The position numbers and the translations under genes were made by a program. A stretch of 64,000 nt of DNA from Trogon surrucura. Lineage: Eukaryota; Chordata; Aves; Trogoniformes; Trogonidae. The notes under the pieces are model-generated. The model was given only the letters and a program-made list of their open reading frames with translations. It was not told the origin of the DNA and made no database searches. Each line of letters opens with the position of its first letter. Position 1 is the first letter of the stretch. This document shows, piece after piece, positions 1-13,709 of this stretch. Location of the stretch: the NCBI GenBank assembly GCA_020746105.1, contig CM036618.1:11664501-11728500 (forward strand), written 5' to 3'.

Positions 1-267
1 AGTCTCCCGCCTCTGTTCAATGTGTGCTGTTCTCTGTCACTGCAGAATATGCAAGTAAAGAATAATTCAGTGTTATTGTGGCAGCTGAAAGATGCTAGAA
101 AGGAAATCCAAGTTGTTTCAATTCTTTCTGTGCAATTTGTTCAGCTTCAGAAAGAAGAGAAACATGCAGCGACAAGTCTGACTGTGAATGGGTTTAGGGA
201 GGGTGAATCTGTGGGTGTAACTATGTCATCGAGTGTACCCAAGTTCACAAAACAGGCCTATGAGTCT

Positions 268-394
268 GAGAAGAAAGGGCAGAGAAACAGAGAGAAAGAG
301 GCAAGAAAAGAGAGAGAAAAACAGAGAGGAATAGAGAAGGAAAGACAGACAGACAAAAAAGAATGACAAAGGTGAGAGAGAGAGAGAGAGAGAG

Positions 395-477
<83 letters not shown>

Positions 478-521
478 ATAAGAAGAGGAAAAGAAAGGAC
501 AGAAGAAGGGAGGGAGGGAAA
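268..521 (+). repeat. Purine tract with (GA)n and (GAAA)n microsatellite
   Basis: About 250 nt are almost pure A/G on the plus strand. The core is (GA)n at about 373-396 followed by about twenty GAAA units at about 397-477. It gives false low-complexity frames on both strands (KKERKKER and SFFLSFFL). Confidence 0.95.
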
Positions 522-3192
522 TTTATACATCTTGTTTATATATTGTGACTTTCCACATAGCTTAATTTTCATCACTGAGTCAAAATATGAAAATTAACAT
601 TAAAAATATACTTAGGAAGTGAAACACAGAAAATACCTTAATGGTGGAAATACAACTACAAGCAGCAGTAAATTAAATAGCTCAAGGGCAGGTAGACCAT
701 CTCTGCACATTATCACCAAACAACACTTCATCCTAAATATCGAGAGATGATACCAAGTCGAATTAGTATCTCCAAACAACTTTTGCTCTCAAACCATTCA
801 AATCTGTATCTGACCTCTGCTGGCCACATTTTTCCAGTCTCTTTATAGGGTCCATTTCCAGAACATCACACGGTGACTTCCCAGGCATGGCTGGGGGCTA
901 GTAGGTTGCATTTTGCATACGGCTGTTTGGATTTCTATCTCACTGGAAGAATTACACAGAGTTTTTAAGCAACTGAGGAATGCAAGCACAATGTCTGTTT
1001 TCCAAACCTTGAGCAGACACCAGTACTTTGAAAGACAAAATTTGTCGGAGTGAGCTATACGAGCAGTCTCCCAGCAGATCCCCAGGCCTGGGTTTCACTC
1101 GCGTGCCTGGGAACTCCCTGGGTCAGGTTTCCCACGGCCTCACACACCTCACTGCCACCCGCCATCCGGACAGCTACGGCTGCATTGACAGGGAAAAAAA
1201 ACACCCTTTGCTTATAGAATACTTTGTGGCCAGACTATTATTAACAGATTTTCATGTTCACATTCTTGCTGTGTTTATATAAAACAGAATTGGCTTTACT
1301 TGCTTGATTTAAACTTGTAGGAAGTGCAGAGAGATCATGTCTGCTGGACTGGCCATCAAAGAAGGATGAGTTCTCCTCTTCGATTGCAAAACTGCATCTG
1401 AAATACATATGACATGTAGTCGGTTAGTTTAATGCATCACTGAGAAGCATTCACAGACTGGATGTGCTCAGGGACCTGGGACAACACAAATAAACCACAG
1501 TGAGATGCATATTGCTAAGGTACAAGTCCCACAAACATCTCAACCTCGTACTTAGCCCTCATGGAGAGCCATCACCTCATGGCTTGGGAAAGCGTCACCT
1601 CATGGCTTGGGAAAGTGTCACTTCATGGCTTGGGAAAGTGTCACTCCTCCCCAGCATTGCAAGGTACATCCTGTCTCTTTGGAAATTATATATAATTTCA
1701 TGTGAACCTCTGACAATGGCAGCTGTGTGAACACTAATCACAGGTAGTCTCTAAAAGTAGTTTCAGACACAAATTGCAGCATTCCTCAGAATTACCAAGT
1801 CCTATTTTAATAGCTGAGTTTGTGAGCTCCTGAGCTACAATATAAAGCGTGTTGCACACAGGAATCAACAGCTTCACATGAACTTAAATGTACTTTCTTC
1901 TTTCAAGCATCAATATGCATTACAGTTGAGTTTACACTGTAATTCTTGGCTAGCCACAAAACCCTGTAGACTTTTAGATGCTTGTCCTCTGTTAATGAGC
2001 CCACAGGACTGATTTCTTGGTGTTATGACATCAATGCAACCTCATATTTACATGGAGAAAATCACCAGCAGAAAGTACCAGCACAAGTCAAATCAAAGGA
2101 TTCAGATCCTTTCCTGAGCAAAAGCTCTCATCAAAATCAGTAGGACCAAAGATGTGAGGATCACTCACGTAAAGGTTTCAGGGCCGTTCTTCCAATCTAC
2201 ATATCTAAAAAAATACCTGTTAAAATGCGCCAGATCAGTTTGCTTTGTGTCTTTTCTTGCCAACATGAAAAATGCCTTGATGATTGCACAATAACAGTCC
2301 TTCAGAGAACAGCTCTGATTTGACTTAAAAAACTTCATAATGCTGGCTTAACCACATAGACTACACTTGCCTTTGGGACGAATGAGATACTTTCTGCCTA
2401 TCAAGCTGAAATCCATGCAGCAGTTCTCAGATTTTAATGAGCATAAAATCTTTGTCGGAAAGACAGGTTAGACTTGATCTATTTTTTTTTAAGATGAGAA
2501 AATACTGTCAGTAGCAGTGGGAAAGAGTCGACATGTTACAGCACTTACGAGATCTTGTGCATGAAAAAAAGGATTAGAGCAGCATAGATTTCACCTTTTG
2601 TATACCTGGAAAAATTAGTTACAGGTTCATATTCATGAACAAAAGCCATGAGCTGATCCCACTCCTATCAACATTAAAGGGAATCTGTCATTCATTTTCT
2701 AAGGAAGATTTCTTATTTATTTTCTTTATTCCATGCCCAAGAATCTTACCTGAGCAGCTCAGGGATTTAACTTTGCAACACACCAGGACATTACAGCACA
2801 GAGAGTGCAGAAGAAATAGTTTTAAAGATGTGTCTTAGTATAGGCACTTCTATGGGAACAAGGAATGGAGCCTATTGTGTAGACAGTAGGCAGCTGTGGA
2901 AATCAAGGACCGCAGACTGAATTTAAGGGTGGCAACAAGATCTCCCAGTGTAAAGCAAAAGGGAATAATGTGATTCATGGATGTATGAACAAGGAAGTAG
3001 TGAGTAGGAGTGGGGAACTGATCTTATCTCTCCCCACTGCTCTGGTAAGACTAATATTGGCACAGTGCAAAAAGTTCTGGTGCACATATTTTAAATGGGA
3101 AAAGTTGGACATGGGTCAGAGAGAGGATGATAGAAAATGTCTCTCTCTAGTGAAAGCCTGGAAGGGATCGCTCTGCTTGCCTTATGAAAAAG
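522..3192. other. 5' flank, no gene seen
   Basis: AT-rich unique-looking sequence with the 23-bp minisatellite at 1573. Open frames are all under 90 codons and have no recognisable content. Confidence 0.6.
1573..1641 (+). repeat. 23-bp minisatellite, 3 copies
   Basis: The unit CACCTCATGGCTTGGGAAAG + CGT occurs at 1573-1595, 1596-1618 and 1619-1641 with one or two substitutions, and a fourth begins (CACTCC). Confidence 0.9.
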
Positions 3193-3545
3193 ATGGAGAC
3201 ATGACTTGACTAAAGTGTACAAGTACCACCACAACAGGATAATACTGTATGCAAAAGATCTCCTTCATCTAGTGGAGAAAGAATAACAGGAATCAACGGC
3301 TAGAAGCTGAAGCCAAACAAATTCATACAAAGGAACCCAGGCATGCATTATTAATAGTAAGAGCAATTAATCCTGGGAACTACTTACCAAAGGTAAGGTT
3401 GGATTCTCTGTCTCTTGATGTTTTCAGATCAAGATTGGATGTCTTCCTAGTAGAGATGCCCTAGGCAAACCCCTATGAAAGGGAAGCAAGGTGAGACATA
3501 ATAGTCCACGATATACCATCAGACCAGCTGACTGGATGATCTTGT
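3193..3545 (+). mobile_element. Ancient CR1 LINE 3' fragment (older, reptile-like subfamily)
   Basis: Degenerate matches occur in order to the 3' part of older amniote CR1s: ACTTGACTAAAGTGTACAAGTACC, AACGGCTAGAAGCTGAAGCC, AGACAAATTC-like, AGAGCAATTAATCCTGGGAAC, GTTGGATTCTCTGTCTCTTGATGTTTTCAGATCAAGATTGGATGTCTTCCTA (each in pieces), then CTGACTGGATGATCTTG. It lacks the ATTCTATG tail of the younger copies. Confidence 0.65.
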
Positions 3546-6500
3546 TACCACTCACTGGCTCTCTCTCTGCTAGTAAAGTGTTAGAAACCAGGCCCAGACT
3601 GCAGAATGTGATTGCCTACACTATTAAATTGTTAGGATAGTCCCTCACGTGCTGTTGGCCTGGGTCAACTAGCCCTCTCCCAGACACACGTAGTACAGTT
3701 TGGGAATGAGCATGGCCCAGGGTTATTTGGACATGGACATCCTGTTTTAGAGAGGAAAGGAACGTAATGGTGATACGTGCTGACCAGACCACCCTTTGGT
3801 AGGCAAAATCCATTTTTGCCTGCATTACTTGCAAAGGCTGCACAAGGTTCGATGCCAAGCAAGAGAAACACCTGTGAATCAGATATTCCAGAGCCGCCTC
3901 CGAGTAGGTGGAATGATGTTGACACCCTCACAGTTTTGATGAGCCCTAAAAGGGAAAAAGGAAGAATGTTTGAATATTCAGAAAGGATAATTGTTTCCTG
4001 CAGTAACTGACATTCCATAGGAGTAGTGTATTCCTGTCAGTCATGCCCATACTAGATAGAGACACTGAAGCAGCCCTTCCCACACAGCCCTTGCAATTAG
4101 GCAACACAGAGGTTGGTAACTGGGATCTTTTAAATGTCAACATAGCTTCTCATTCCAGTGCTCACTCAGTGCTCATTAGCAGCACCGAGTTACTTAATGT
4201 GCTTTGTTGCTGACGGTGATGATGTACAGGGACCCAACTGCTACCCCTCAACGTCTGCTGTAATAGGAAAACAAGGAGTGCAAGTTCATTATGAGATTTA
4301 GTATCTCATCTCGGGGATCCCAGAAGGATGCTCTTCACTGTTTCCAAGTGCTGGGAGCATTTCTTGCTTCCTGAAGGTTAAACAGATACTAACCTTCAGG
4401 CTTTTTATAGAAGAAAAAATCCCATATACTCTGACTAAAGCCTTAGCAGGCTCTAAACAATTTCTATAATGAAATTACATCTACAGTGCATGTTTTCCAG
4501 CACTGTTGAACCTGGCAGCACAGTAAATATTGTATAGTTCAAAAAGACAATTAAGCAGTAGATGCTGGGCTACACTGAGCCCATCAAATGTCCCTAATGC
4601 ATAGTTTTGGTCTGTGGGGAGACATGGGTCAAAAGACTGGCAGTATAGCAAGCCTCTATGTAAAGACTTCCAGACTTCATCTCCATCCATAAATCAAAAA
4701 ATACAGAACCCCCAAGAGAAAATCAAATATTACCATCCTTTCTTCTAGTTGAGGAAATCAAGACAGAAAGGCTAGGTGCTTTTGGTTCATAAGACATCCA
4801 AAGAGAACCAAAGGGCAGCTCTCCACTGCAGGTCACTGTGCAGAGACACTATCAGCTTTATGAATGCCGTGTATCTCCAAAACAGATATTTTCCTCCATG
4901 CTGAGTACCACAGTGCCAGGAATATCTTAACAGACAGTATCTGAATGAAGGAATTTAGCATTAGTTCATACATCTCCACAAAACACTCAAGTCAGCCTTG
5001 TGCTCCGTGTGCATTGAAAGACTCTTTCCCAAGAAAACTGAGCAATTCTGAGTCTCTCTGAGACTCACCGAAAGAACGCTACAGCTGCAGCAAGGGAATG
5101 CAAAAAGACCTTTTTCAGATGTCTTCTGCAAGCCTAAAGATCATATGCTGACAACAAGGTCATCTATCTCAGATCAAGGTTTATTATTTTTGTGAAACTC
5201 AGATCACTCAACACCTGGAGGCAATTTCCTAAGCATCTGCATTTTTACAATGTGAAGCCAAGGTGGGATGAAAGGGCAAACCCCAGTCAGCTCTCAGAAA
5301 ACCCAGCACTCCTGGGCTTTGGGAGTTTGTCTTAGCTGAGTAAAGTTGTCATTTGCAGGGGATCCGTGAAAAGCTTCTGGTTTAAGCGAAGCAACACTGT
5401 GCTTCTAATTTTCCCTTCATTATATAGAATGGTCATATTTTGGAAAATTTCAGTCACATTTCATCCTGGCCTTAAAAAGTTCTGTTGTCACAAAAAGTGG
5501 ATATAACACTGACAAGCCGCACTCTGAACAGAGGATACACAGACGCGTAGAGAGGCCCATGGGTTGTCCATTACTCATCCCCAACCCAGGTCAGCTTGTA
5601 CTATTGCAGTCACAGCTCAGGCACGGTTCAGGAGCTGGACCATGGCCAACAGACATTTTGGATGTAGCCACTTTTTGGAGGAGAAGGTTGCTTACTCGTG
5701 TGACCATGAGGCACGCCGCAATCTAGAACATGGGCCAGAAATCAGTCTTTGAACTATTTTTCATTCAGAGTGGTGCCATCTTAGAATTTATCTTGCCAGG
5801 ACATGAGAGAACAAAGGCAAATGAGGCTCTTGGCAGCACTTCAGACATCAGGACATAGCAGGAGTTACTGCAAAAATGTCATGATTCAATTTAAGACACT
5901 AAGTTGAGGTGTCTACATTTAGGTGTCAACATGTGAGGCAAAGGAGCTGTTCAGTTTTTATCACCTGATCCCTTCTTTGTGCCCTCTCTGGCTTCTGGAC
6001 AGCAATGCAAAAAAACCTTGGGTCTTGTCTTTGCTGTATTATTTCTCACAGTTCGACATAAAAATTTTGTACACTCCAGGCCACGCGTCTGGGCAACCGA
6101 GCTGAGACCATACCCTTGAGGACTGCTGACCTGAATTGCTCGTTGGGCTTCATTGGCTCTACTGACAAGTTTTCCATGGACCCTGATAATCTCATATGTA
6201 AAATGCACATTAGGTGTGGTTTGCATGTAGACACTGCAGTTCAGGAGTTTTAATACACAGCTGAAACCTACACGAGCTTTTTAAACTCATAATAAAGGTC
6301 ATTAATTTAAAAAGAGACATATAAAATCATATATTGGTCTTAATCAGAATACTAGTCTTATTTGTTCTAATCAAAGCATAGGGAAGTACAGGTACCAAGG
6401 GCTACCAAAGTTGATTTCTGTACTTTGTATTACTCTTCATTCTGCCATTCTAGGTACTGAAACTTTGTCTGGGTGAGATGGTATCATATTTTTAGAGAAA

Positions 6501-9500
6501 GTCATGGATGGATCACATCTTTGGATGCAGCACTGGTCTCTAACATTCTTTAATATTTTTACAGAGCACAGAGAGTAAAGGTGGTAGTGAATCCCCGGGT
6601 CATATCCACCCTCTACTGCACCTTCTACCACAATGACAGTGAGTCTTCTCAGATAGAGGTGCTGCAGCGTGAGAACTTCAAACAGAGAAAATAAAGGGGC
6701 AATAGCAAGAAGAGAGAGGCTTGACAAATAGCTGAGTAAGATACTTTACTGGACACATTCAGACTTGCCCGACTGAGCCCAAACATATGATCTGACCTCC
6801 CTCAGGACGTGTCTGTGTCCACTGTATGCTCAGTCTCATGATGGACTAGTCAGGCAGAGGAGCCTGACTCAAGCGATCTCCTCCCCACTCCGTTGTTGAT
6901 CTGTCCCATCATAGAATTATGGAATATCTCAAATTGGAAAAGACCCACAATTGGGGCATAGAATCATAAAATATCTTGAGCTGGTGAGGGATCCCAGGAG
7001 CATCCCTCACCTCATCATTGTCAACCTCCCGTTCTGAAACTTGTGAGACTAAATGACTCTGTGCAACCTGGATTAAGCATTGTTTTACCAGTCACAGCAG
7101 CAAGCTTTAATAAAGTGTTTTAAATGAGCCGAACTTTATTAGAGGGAAGGAAAGGAAGGAAACAGAAGGAAGCATTAGCCTGGGAAACCTGAATTAACAA
7201 TCAGCAATCCCCAGCCTTGCTCCTCAGCTTAGTTATTAAGGAATTGTCCTGGGCCCAGCTTTCTGCTTGCAGCCATGGTGATGACAAAGGGACGGCTGCT
7301 GCTTTCCTTCCTGGTCGCATTCCCCTTGAAGCGTGCCTGTGCTCAGCATGGTTCAATGAGGTGACTGGTCATGCCATTTCCAGGGCTGTGAGTATCCCAC
7401 AGGTAATGATCCCAGACTCCTGCTGGTGAAGGATGTCCCCATGAAGCCCTCAGGGTAGGCAGTGCTTTCATTTGCCCCAGACTGGTGCCCGGTAGCCTCC
7501 ATGCATGGTTTTGCCATGAGCTGCTGGAGTACCACCTCTTGCTTACAGTTAGGGAGCTGCTCTCGTCTGAAGTCATCACTCTCTTAGGCCACCTCCTCAC
7601 CTTCTCAGGGCCACCACCACATTGGTATCCACTCAGAGGTCCACTGGGAATCTAGAGATGGTTCTTCTCCAGGCTCAGCAGTGTGACCAGTGGACTCCAC
7701 ATCTTTTAAGATGCCCAGCCATCATGCTTACAAGCCTTCTGGGTGGAGTAATTGTCTCCTACTCTGTGTTTTCACTGTACTGAGGCCAAGAAAGGAAAAG
7801 TTTCTAGCTATTACTAATATAAGTAACGATGGTTTCAATAATACAGTACTCCATGAGAGGATTATAACTCTACCATATGGCCAAAAGTGACGGCAGTCCA
7901 AAAAGGAAAGTGGGCTGAAAAAATATTGTAGGTAATGGTAGTGAACTGGTGAAGCACTGACCTCTTTGCAGTGGAGAATGTGGTTGATAATCATCAACTC
8001 TCTGATGCCTGGGAAGAGGGATGTGTGCACAAGTACAGAGAAGGCATAATACAAAAGAATAGTAAGGAAAGGAAACACAGAGAACAGCAAGGCTGAAAAA
8101 GGATGAGCAGAGCACATGATGTGAGATGGGGCAGGAGAGCAGGATGAGACAGAGAACTCATCTGAGACATGATAGAGCAGTTTCCTATCCACCATGTTTC
8201 ATCTTCCCTGAAGATGCCTCCCTTTCTTTCTTCTCCCTCTTCAAGTCCTCGCTACCAGCACACTCTGTACACGGAGTTGCAGACCAGGACATTTCCCACC
8301 TGGACAGCCACAGTGGCACCAATACTGGTGACATCTAAAAGACCTGGAAATCCTTGTTTCTAACTGGTACCTATTCTTGTCCCTCAGCATGCTTTGGTAC
8401 TGATATTAGACTTCAAGGTCCTTACATCAGGTAGGAATTGTGTTTGGTGCAGGTTTGCCAAGTGCTATTATAATCCATACTTGTATTTCTCCAAAGATTT
8501 CCTACCAGGTCCTAGGATATATTCTCCCTCTTGTTACATGTTACAGAAGCCTCCTTTGAGTCATCTCCCCTCACCCTGAAGCTGGAGCAACATGCACAGG
8601 GCTAACCACATCCAAACCTCTGAAAAAAGGGCCATGGGCATTGTAGATTCCAGCACGTTTCTTCCTTCGTGGAGACACAGAGCTGAATCCATGGGTGGCA
8701 GGTGTGAGGGACAATGGTACAAAGTCTGGGCTGGTATGACTCAGCTGAAGTTACAGTGGTGCTGGCTCAGTCTGAGAGTGGCAAAATATCTCTGTTGGGT
8801 ATGACAATGGAGTGCGAGTAATGTTGGGAGGTGTAAGCCATGGCAGATCAAGCCAGCAGCAGGACTCTGCAAACCCTTGTCTCCCAGTGTCCCCCACCAC
8901 GCTGCCTCACCCCCAAGGATTTGATTCATGGAGATACAGTAACTAAGGGAAATGTGAAATATCCGATGTTCCCCCCACCCTCTTGCAGCAAAAAAAAAAA
9001 ACGCTTTGGCTTTCATGTCCTGCAGTAGCTCAGTCAACTACATTGTGCATTTCTTGGAGCAAGGAAACAGCCAGCAGTGTTTCACCAGAGAAGAAGAGAA
9101 ACACCTGAGCAGTGCCGAGAACAGGAAGGAGGAGAAAAAAAGAGTCCTCAGCACCCAATGCTGGGAGAGGCAATTCTGAGGCCTGGGACACTCTGGCAAC
9201 CTGAGGGGCACTGAGCTGGAGCGACAGTTTTCCCATCTGTTCTCTCTGTACCACATGCAGCTGGTCTCTACTCAGCCTTACTTTATAGGGAGGAACAAAG
9301 CATCCAAGAATTCAAGAAAAAACAACACCCAAGAATTAAAAAAGCAACACAAAACCCCCAGCTTGAATATCTGGTGAAAGGATCTCCCTCCCTCAGGTGG
9401 AAATCAGATTTTTGGGACTTCGTAATATCAATCTGGCAGTTTGGGCTCCAGTTTCAACGGAGTTTCTTCATTAAATAAATCCTATTTAAATTTACTTCTA

Positions 9501-11099
9501 CGTCACCAGAACAACTCTGGGCAAATCTTACCTCTCTTCCTTCTGAAGACGACCGTGATGTATTTCAGCAACTTTTTTTCTTAGATTCTCATTTCCTTAT
9601 TTCTCTTTGTTAGCTGTGCAGGAGGAAGACAAGTGAGATCTTCTTCATCCGTTCTGGCTGTGAGGCAATTAGTTCCTCTTTTTAATTGTGAGAGTGTTTT
9701 GCCATAAATGGTTTAACTTCTGCTCAAGTTGTCTTCTGCATCTCCCACTGTTTTTCAAAACCTTTAAGAAATACAACATGTTATGGCCGCGTGGGCTCCC
9801 TAACTCTCACATTGCGCTACCTCTGGAAAATGCTCCCATGGCCATACCTTTTATGTCAAACACCTTTTTTTTTTTTCAAATTAGAGGGGCTTTAAGCAAT
9901 TCTACTCCCTTCTAGTCCTGATTGCATTGCTGTGAGGACAGAGAGATGTGTCACGTTGGTCTTGCTGAGCCTGCCCCTCTGCCCCCTTCCCATGGGGTCA
10001 AGGTGGTTTGAATCCCTGTCTGCCCCAGCAAGGCAGGGATTGGGGAACAATTTCTGCATTTACCACCTCTGCGGCAGCTTCTTCCCTTGGTGAAAGGGGG
10101 GAAAAAATACCCTACAACTACACTGGCATCTAGAGAGATTTAAAAGTTTTCTCCAGAAATCTTCTGTATCTGAAGGTTTTGGTTAATACGAACCAAAATT
10201 ATTTGCTAGAACACGTGTATCTGCTTTGGAGAGGAAAATAAGGGAGAGGTTTTTTGCTTGACACAGGAGAAATTTATTCCACCAGTGTAGCTAACAAATC
10301 AGTGTCAGGGAGTTTTGTCTAGACCAGAGTTCAAATGTCGTCTCTACAGAGAGCTGGACATGAGGACAGGGACTCCACCTTTAGTCTACTGTCTAAAGTA
10401 TAAGAGATCTCTGCTGTTTATTCAGAGGTCAGATGAACAGTTAGGGGGGAAAGTTTGGCTTAGGTTGAACCAAGAAACAGAAATCTGGAGAAGATAAATA
10501 TTTTTGTTACCGTTTAAGATATTTTTGATCTCAACCAACATTGTTTAGGACTCTTGCAGGAGATAGAACTTAACCCTTCAGAGGCTTTCTTTCATAAATT
10601 TAAGATCAATGTGAAGTTCAAGAAGCCTCTCTGCAATGAAAGTTGAAAAGTTATCTTTGGCAAATGCCAGGAAGAAATACCGAAGTAATATTTTCAAAAA
10701 ATATGTCTCCATTTTAAGGGTCAATATTTTTGGCCAGACTTAGCCCAGTTCTCTAAATAGATTTGATCTTTCTTAAGGTGTTTTGCTGGGGTGGGTTTTT
10801 TTCAGGGGAAGAAAAAAATTATTCTTTGTAAAATTAAATGTAAAAAGCTTCCACATTCTCTCACCACATCTGGAATAAGAACCTTGAGCTTTTAGCTACT
10901 TCGGAGTAGGTGAGGAGCTTCTCCCTCACTCATGTTCTCTTTTCATCTCTAAAAATAGTGTTTTCCGCCTGTGGTTAAACGAGAAATCAGTTTTCTGGTC
11001 AGACTTCTTGCTGGGCTGTGCTCTGTCTCCTGGAGTGGTGAACTCCATTGTAAACCTACTTTCCCATGAAATACCTGACGAATGCCTGAGAGCAGTTTA
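3546..11099. other. 5' flank, no gene seen
   Basis: Apart from the paired CR1 ends at 6910 only short unrelated frames occur. The 155-codon minus-strand frame at 7728-8195 (L/F/S-rich) has no splice or family support. An A12 run lies near 8990. Confidence 0.55.
6910..7020 (-). mobile_element. Two adjacent CR1 3'-end fragments, minus strand
   Basis: Two copies of the CR1 3' terminus follow each other in the same direction: ATAGAATTATGGAATATCTC to AAAAGACCC (6912-6950) and ATAGAATCATAAAATATCTTGAG (6959-6981) continuing to about 7020. Both are short 5'-truncated ends. Confidence 0.65.
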
Positions 11100-11347
11100 T
11101 GGACAGGAACATTGTAAGCTAGAACATAGGAAGTTCCACCTCAACACGCGGAGAAACTTCTTTACTGTGAGGGTGATGGAGGGTCACTGGAACAGGCTGC
11201 CCAGAGTTTCCTTCTCTGGAGACTTTCAAAACCTGCCTGGATGCGTTCCTGTGTGGCTGCCCTAGGGGATCCTGCTCTGGCAGGGGGCTGGACTGGATGA
11301 TCTCTAGAGCACCCTTCCAAATCCAAACATTCTATGATTCCATGATT
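11100..11347 (+). mobile_element. CR1 LINE 3' fragment
   Basis: This is the CR1 tail: AACATAGGAAGTTCCACC, AACAGGCTGCCCAGAG, CTTTCAAAACCTGCCTGGATGCG, GGATCCTGCTCTGGCAGGG, GGACTGGATGATCTCTAGAG, ending in ATTCTATGATTCC. It encodes the last part of CR1 ORF2 with frameshifts. Confidence 0.88.
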
Positions 11348-12220
11348 GTCAGCAAGCCCAATGCTCTTCCCATTCCTCTGGCATCTCGCCAGGCTGCTGA
11401 CAGAGAAGGAGGTGGCAGAGGAATTATCTAAGACAGTGGCACAGTCTCTTGTGGACTAATTCCAGAGAAAGGCAGGACAAAACTATCCTCCAGGTTTGAG
11501 GCTCTTACTGTCCAAGGAAGAGAAAAAAACATTAACAATTTTTGGTGAGCCAAGCATCAGGGCACGTACCTGTAGGTAAACTCGCGTTTAATTTCCTGAG
11601 CTGGATATCAGGTATTACTGTGAGTAATATCAGCCAGATTATGACTATTTCACCACTCCTGCAGACTCAGAGGATGGCAAGCTGAAATCCTTGCCCTTAT
11701 GTGTTCTGTTTACTCTTGTGAGAAGTGAGGGACAGGTTTTTGAGCAGGACAGGTTTTTGGAGCTCATTGTCAACAGCCCTAACTGTGTTCAGCACAGTTC
11801 ACACCCAAAGACAGGTCAGAGAGCATTATTGTCACTTCCCTTGGAAATGTACTGAGAAATGCCAGAGATGACATTTTATGTAACGTGGCGATGTGGTACA
11901 GCACTCGGCAGGCAATTTACTGGACCTTGTGATTTAGACTAGCCTGAAGAAGCAAGGTTACTTTATGAAAAGCTCACTCCTGCCTCCACAGTATCGTCGA
12001 AACAAAAAAGTTTTGCATGATCTCAGCATCAGGCATGCTGGATTTCAATGGCTGCATGACGTGCGTGGGAACTCCATTTTCACAGTCAGTGCACGTGCTA
12101 TAAATTCACATAAAAAATAGGCTTTCCCTCTTATTTATAGGGCCAACATGCTGCCATGCATGTGATTGTATTTTTAGCTTTTACAACAATTCCCTTCTGT
12201 GGGCAGAAAGCTTATTGCCT

Positions 12221-12278
12221 CCAAAATAAATGCTATGAAACCAAAAATAAATGCCATGAAACCAAAAATAAATGCCAA
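12221..12278 (+). repeat. 21-bp tandem repeat, 2.8 copies
   Basis: Units CCAAAATAAATGCTATGAAA, CCAAAAATAAATGCCATGAA + A, and CCAAAAATAAATGCCAA follow head to tail. Confidence 0.85.
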
Positions 12279-13599
12279 GGGAATACTGGCTTCAATATAA
12301 ACTGCCTAAATTCTGGGTCCTTAACTGGTACCTTGCTTGTATAATAATCCTGAGTCAGAGTATGACCCTGAATGCTTGGCTGTTACCTCCCCGGGTGCCG
12401 TGGGGAAAGCAGAGGCTCATCTCCCCAGCCGCTAATTCTTGAAAGCGTGTAGTGAAGTATAACATATGAAAGGGCAGGACGAAGCTTTACATCATTTTTT
12501 AATAAAACGACTCATTCATTCAAATAAGATTTACGAAGACGTTATGCAATTTTGCTGTATGCAGTCATCAGGGGTGTGTAATGAATATTTAATTCACACA
12601 CTGAGAGATTTAATTGGGTGTAGATCATCTTATGAGCATGGTTAGAAAACAAACAGGGACTGTGCACCAAATGAGCTTATAACAAGACTTGTTGAAGTCT
12701 CTGACTCAGTTGTTGTCTTATATAAAAGAGAAATGCTAGAGGATTGTGAAACTTTGTGAATTGTGCAAGGAGGGAGTTTAATTGCTTTTATTGAATTTAT
12801 AGATTTTTTTGCACTGCTAGTAGCTTTTAATTAGTCATTACATTCTGGACGCTTGAAAATCAGAATTCAGAACTGCAAGTAAATTTGTCCTTGATATTGC
12901 TTTTAGAGTAATGGAAAATGAAATCTATCTGTACAGGTTATTTTACAGAGATATTTTAATTCATACATAATATAACAAAAGAGAAAACCAAACAAACATT
13001 TCACTCAATTCTTCCATGAAAACTTGTCAAAGAGATTAAATAACCATTTGTCAGCAATCATTTAACAGCATTTATACTTCCCCTAGAAAGATTCTCCTAC
13101 TTGGAAAAACTCCAAGGGTATTTATTTATGTTACCAAAGGACATTTCAGAAAGTTATAACACACACTCATCTATTTTCCAGCCTGCAGTTTACTGGGAGT
13201 ACTGGCATAGATTCTTGCAAACAAAAGGTGGAAAAAAGATTAAAATATAATATTTATTGCTAAATGTATAAAAACCTAATAATTAAAGTTTGACAGGTGG
13301 ATTAATTGGAAGAAAAAATATTTTTTTTCACATTTAAATGTTTTAAATGTATCATCAAGAAGGAAGAACAAAAACTTAAGTATGCCTCATTGTCTTCCAA
13401 AGCTGCTCAGTGCTAATGGACTGAAAGACACAGTGATTTGAATTTTTTTACATGGACATCTGCAACCATTCATTTTATATAAAATACCAGAAGAAAAACA
13501 AGTGAAAACATATTTGATAATGACTCATACTTCCATTTGTAAACATGGCAATAAGCACTCACCACATGGAAATGCAAGTCAGATCTGGGGAGTTATGGA

Positions 13600-13709
13600 A
13601 AGAAACAACCTGGTCTAGTGGGAGGTGTCCCTGACCATGGCAAGGACATTGGAACTAGATGATCTTTAAGATGCCTTCCAACCCAAACCATTCTGTGGTT
13701 CTATGATAA
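13600..13709 (+). mobile_element. CR1 LINE 3'-terminal fragment
   Basis: Short copy: ACTAGATGATCTTTAAGATG, CCTTCCAACCCAAACCATTC, then TGTGGTTCTATGAT. Confidence 0.8.

Noticed and set aside
258-575. Low-complexity frames on both strands (KKER and SFFL repeats)
   Set aside because: They are translations of the GAAA microsatellite.
7728-8195. 155-codon minus-strand frame
   Set aside because: Rich in L, S and F, no recognised domain and no promoter or splice context; best explained as chance.
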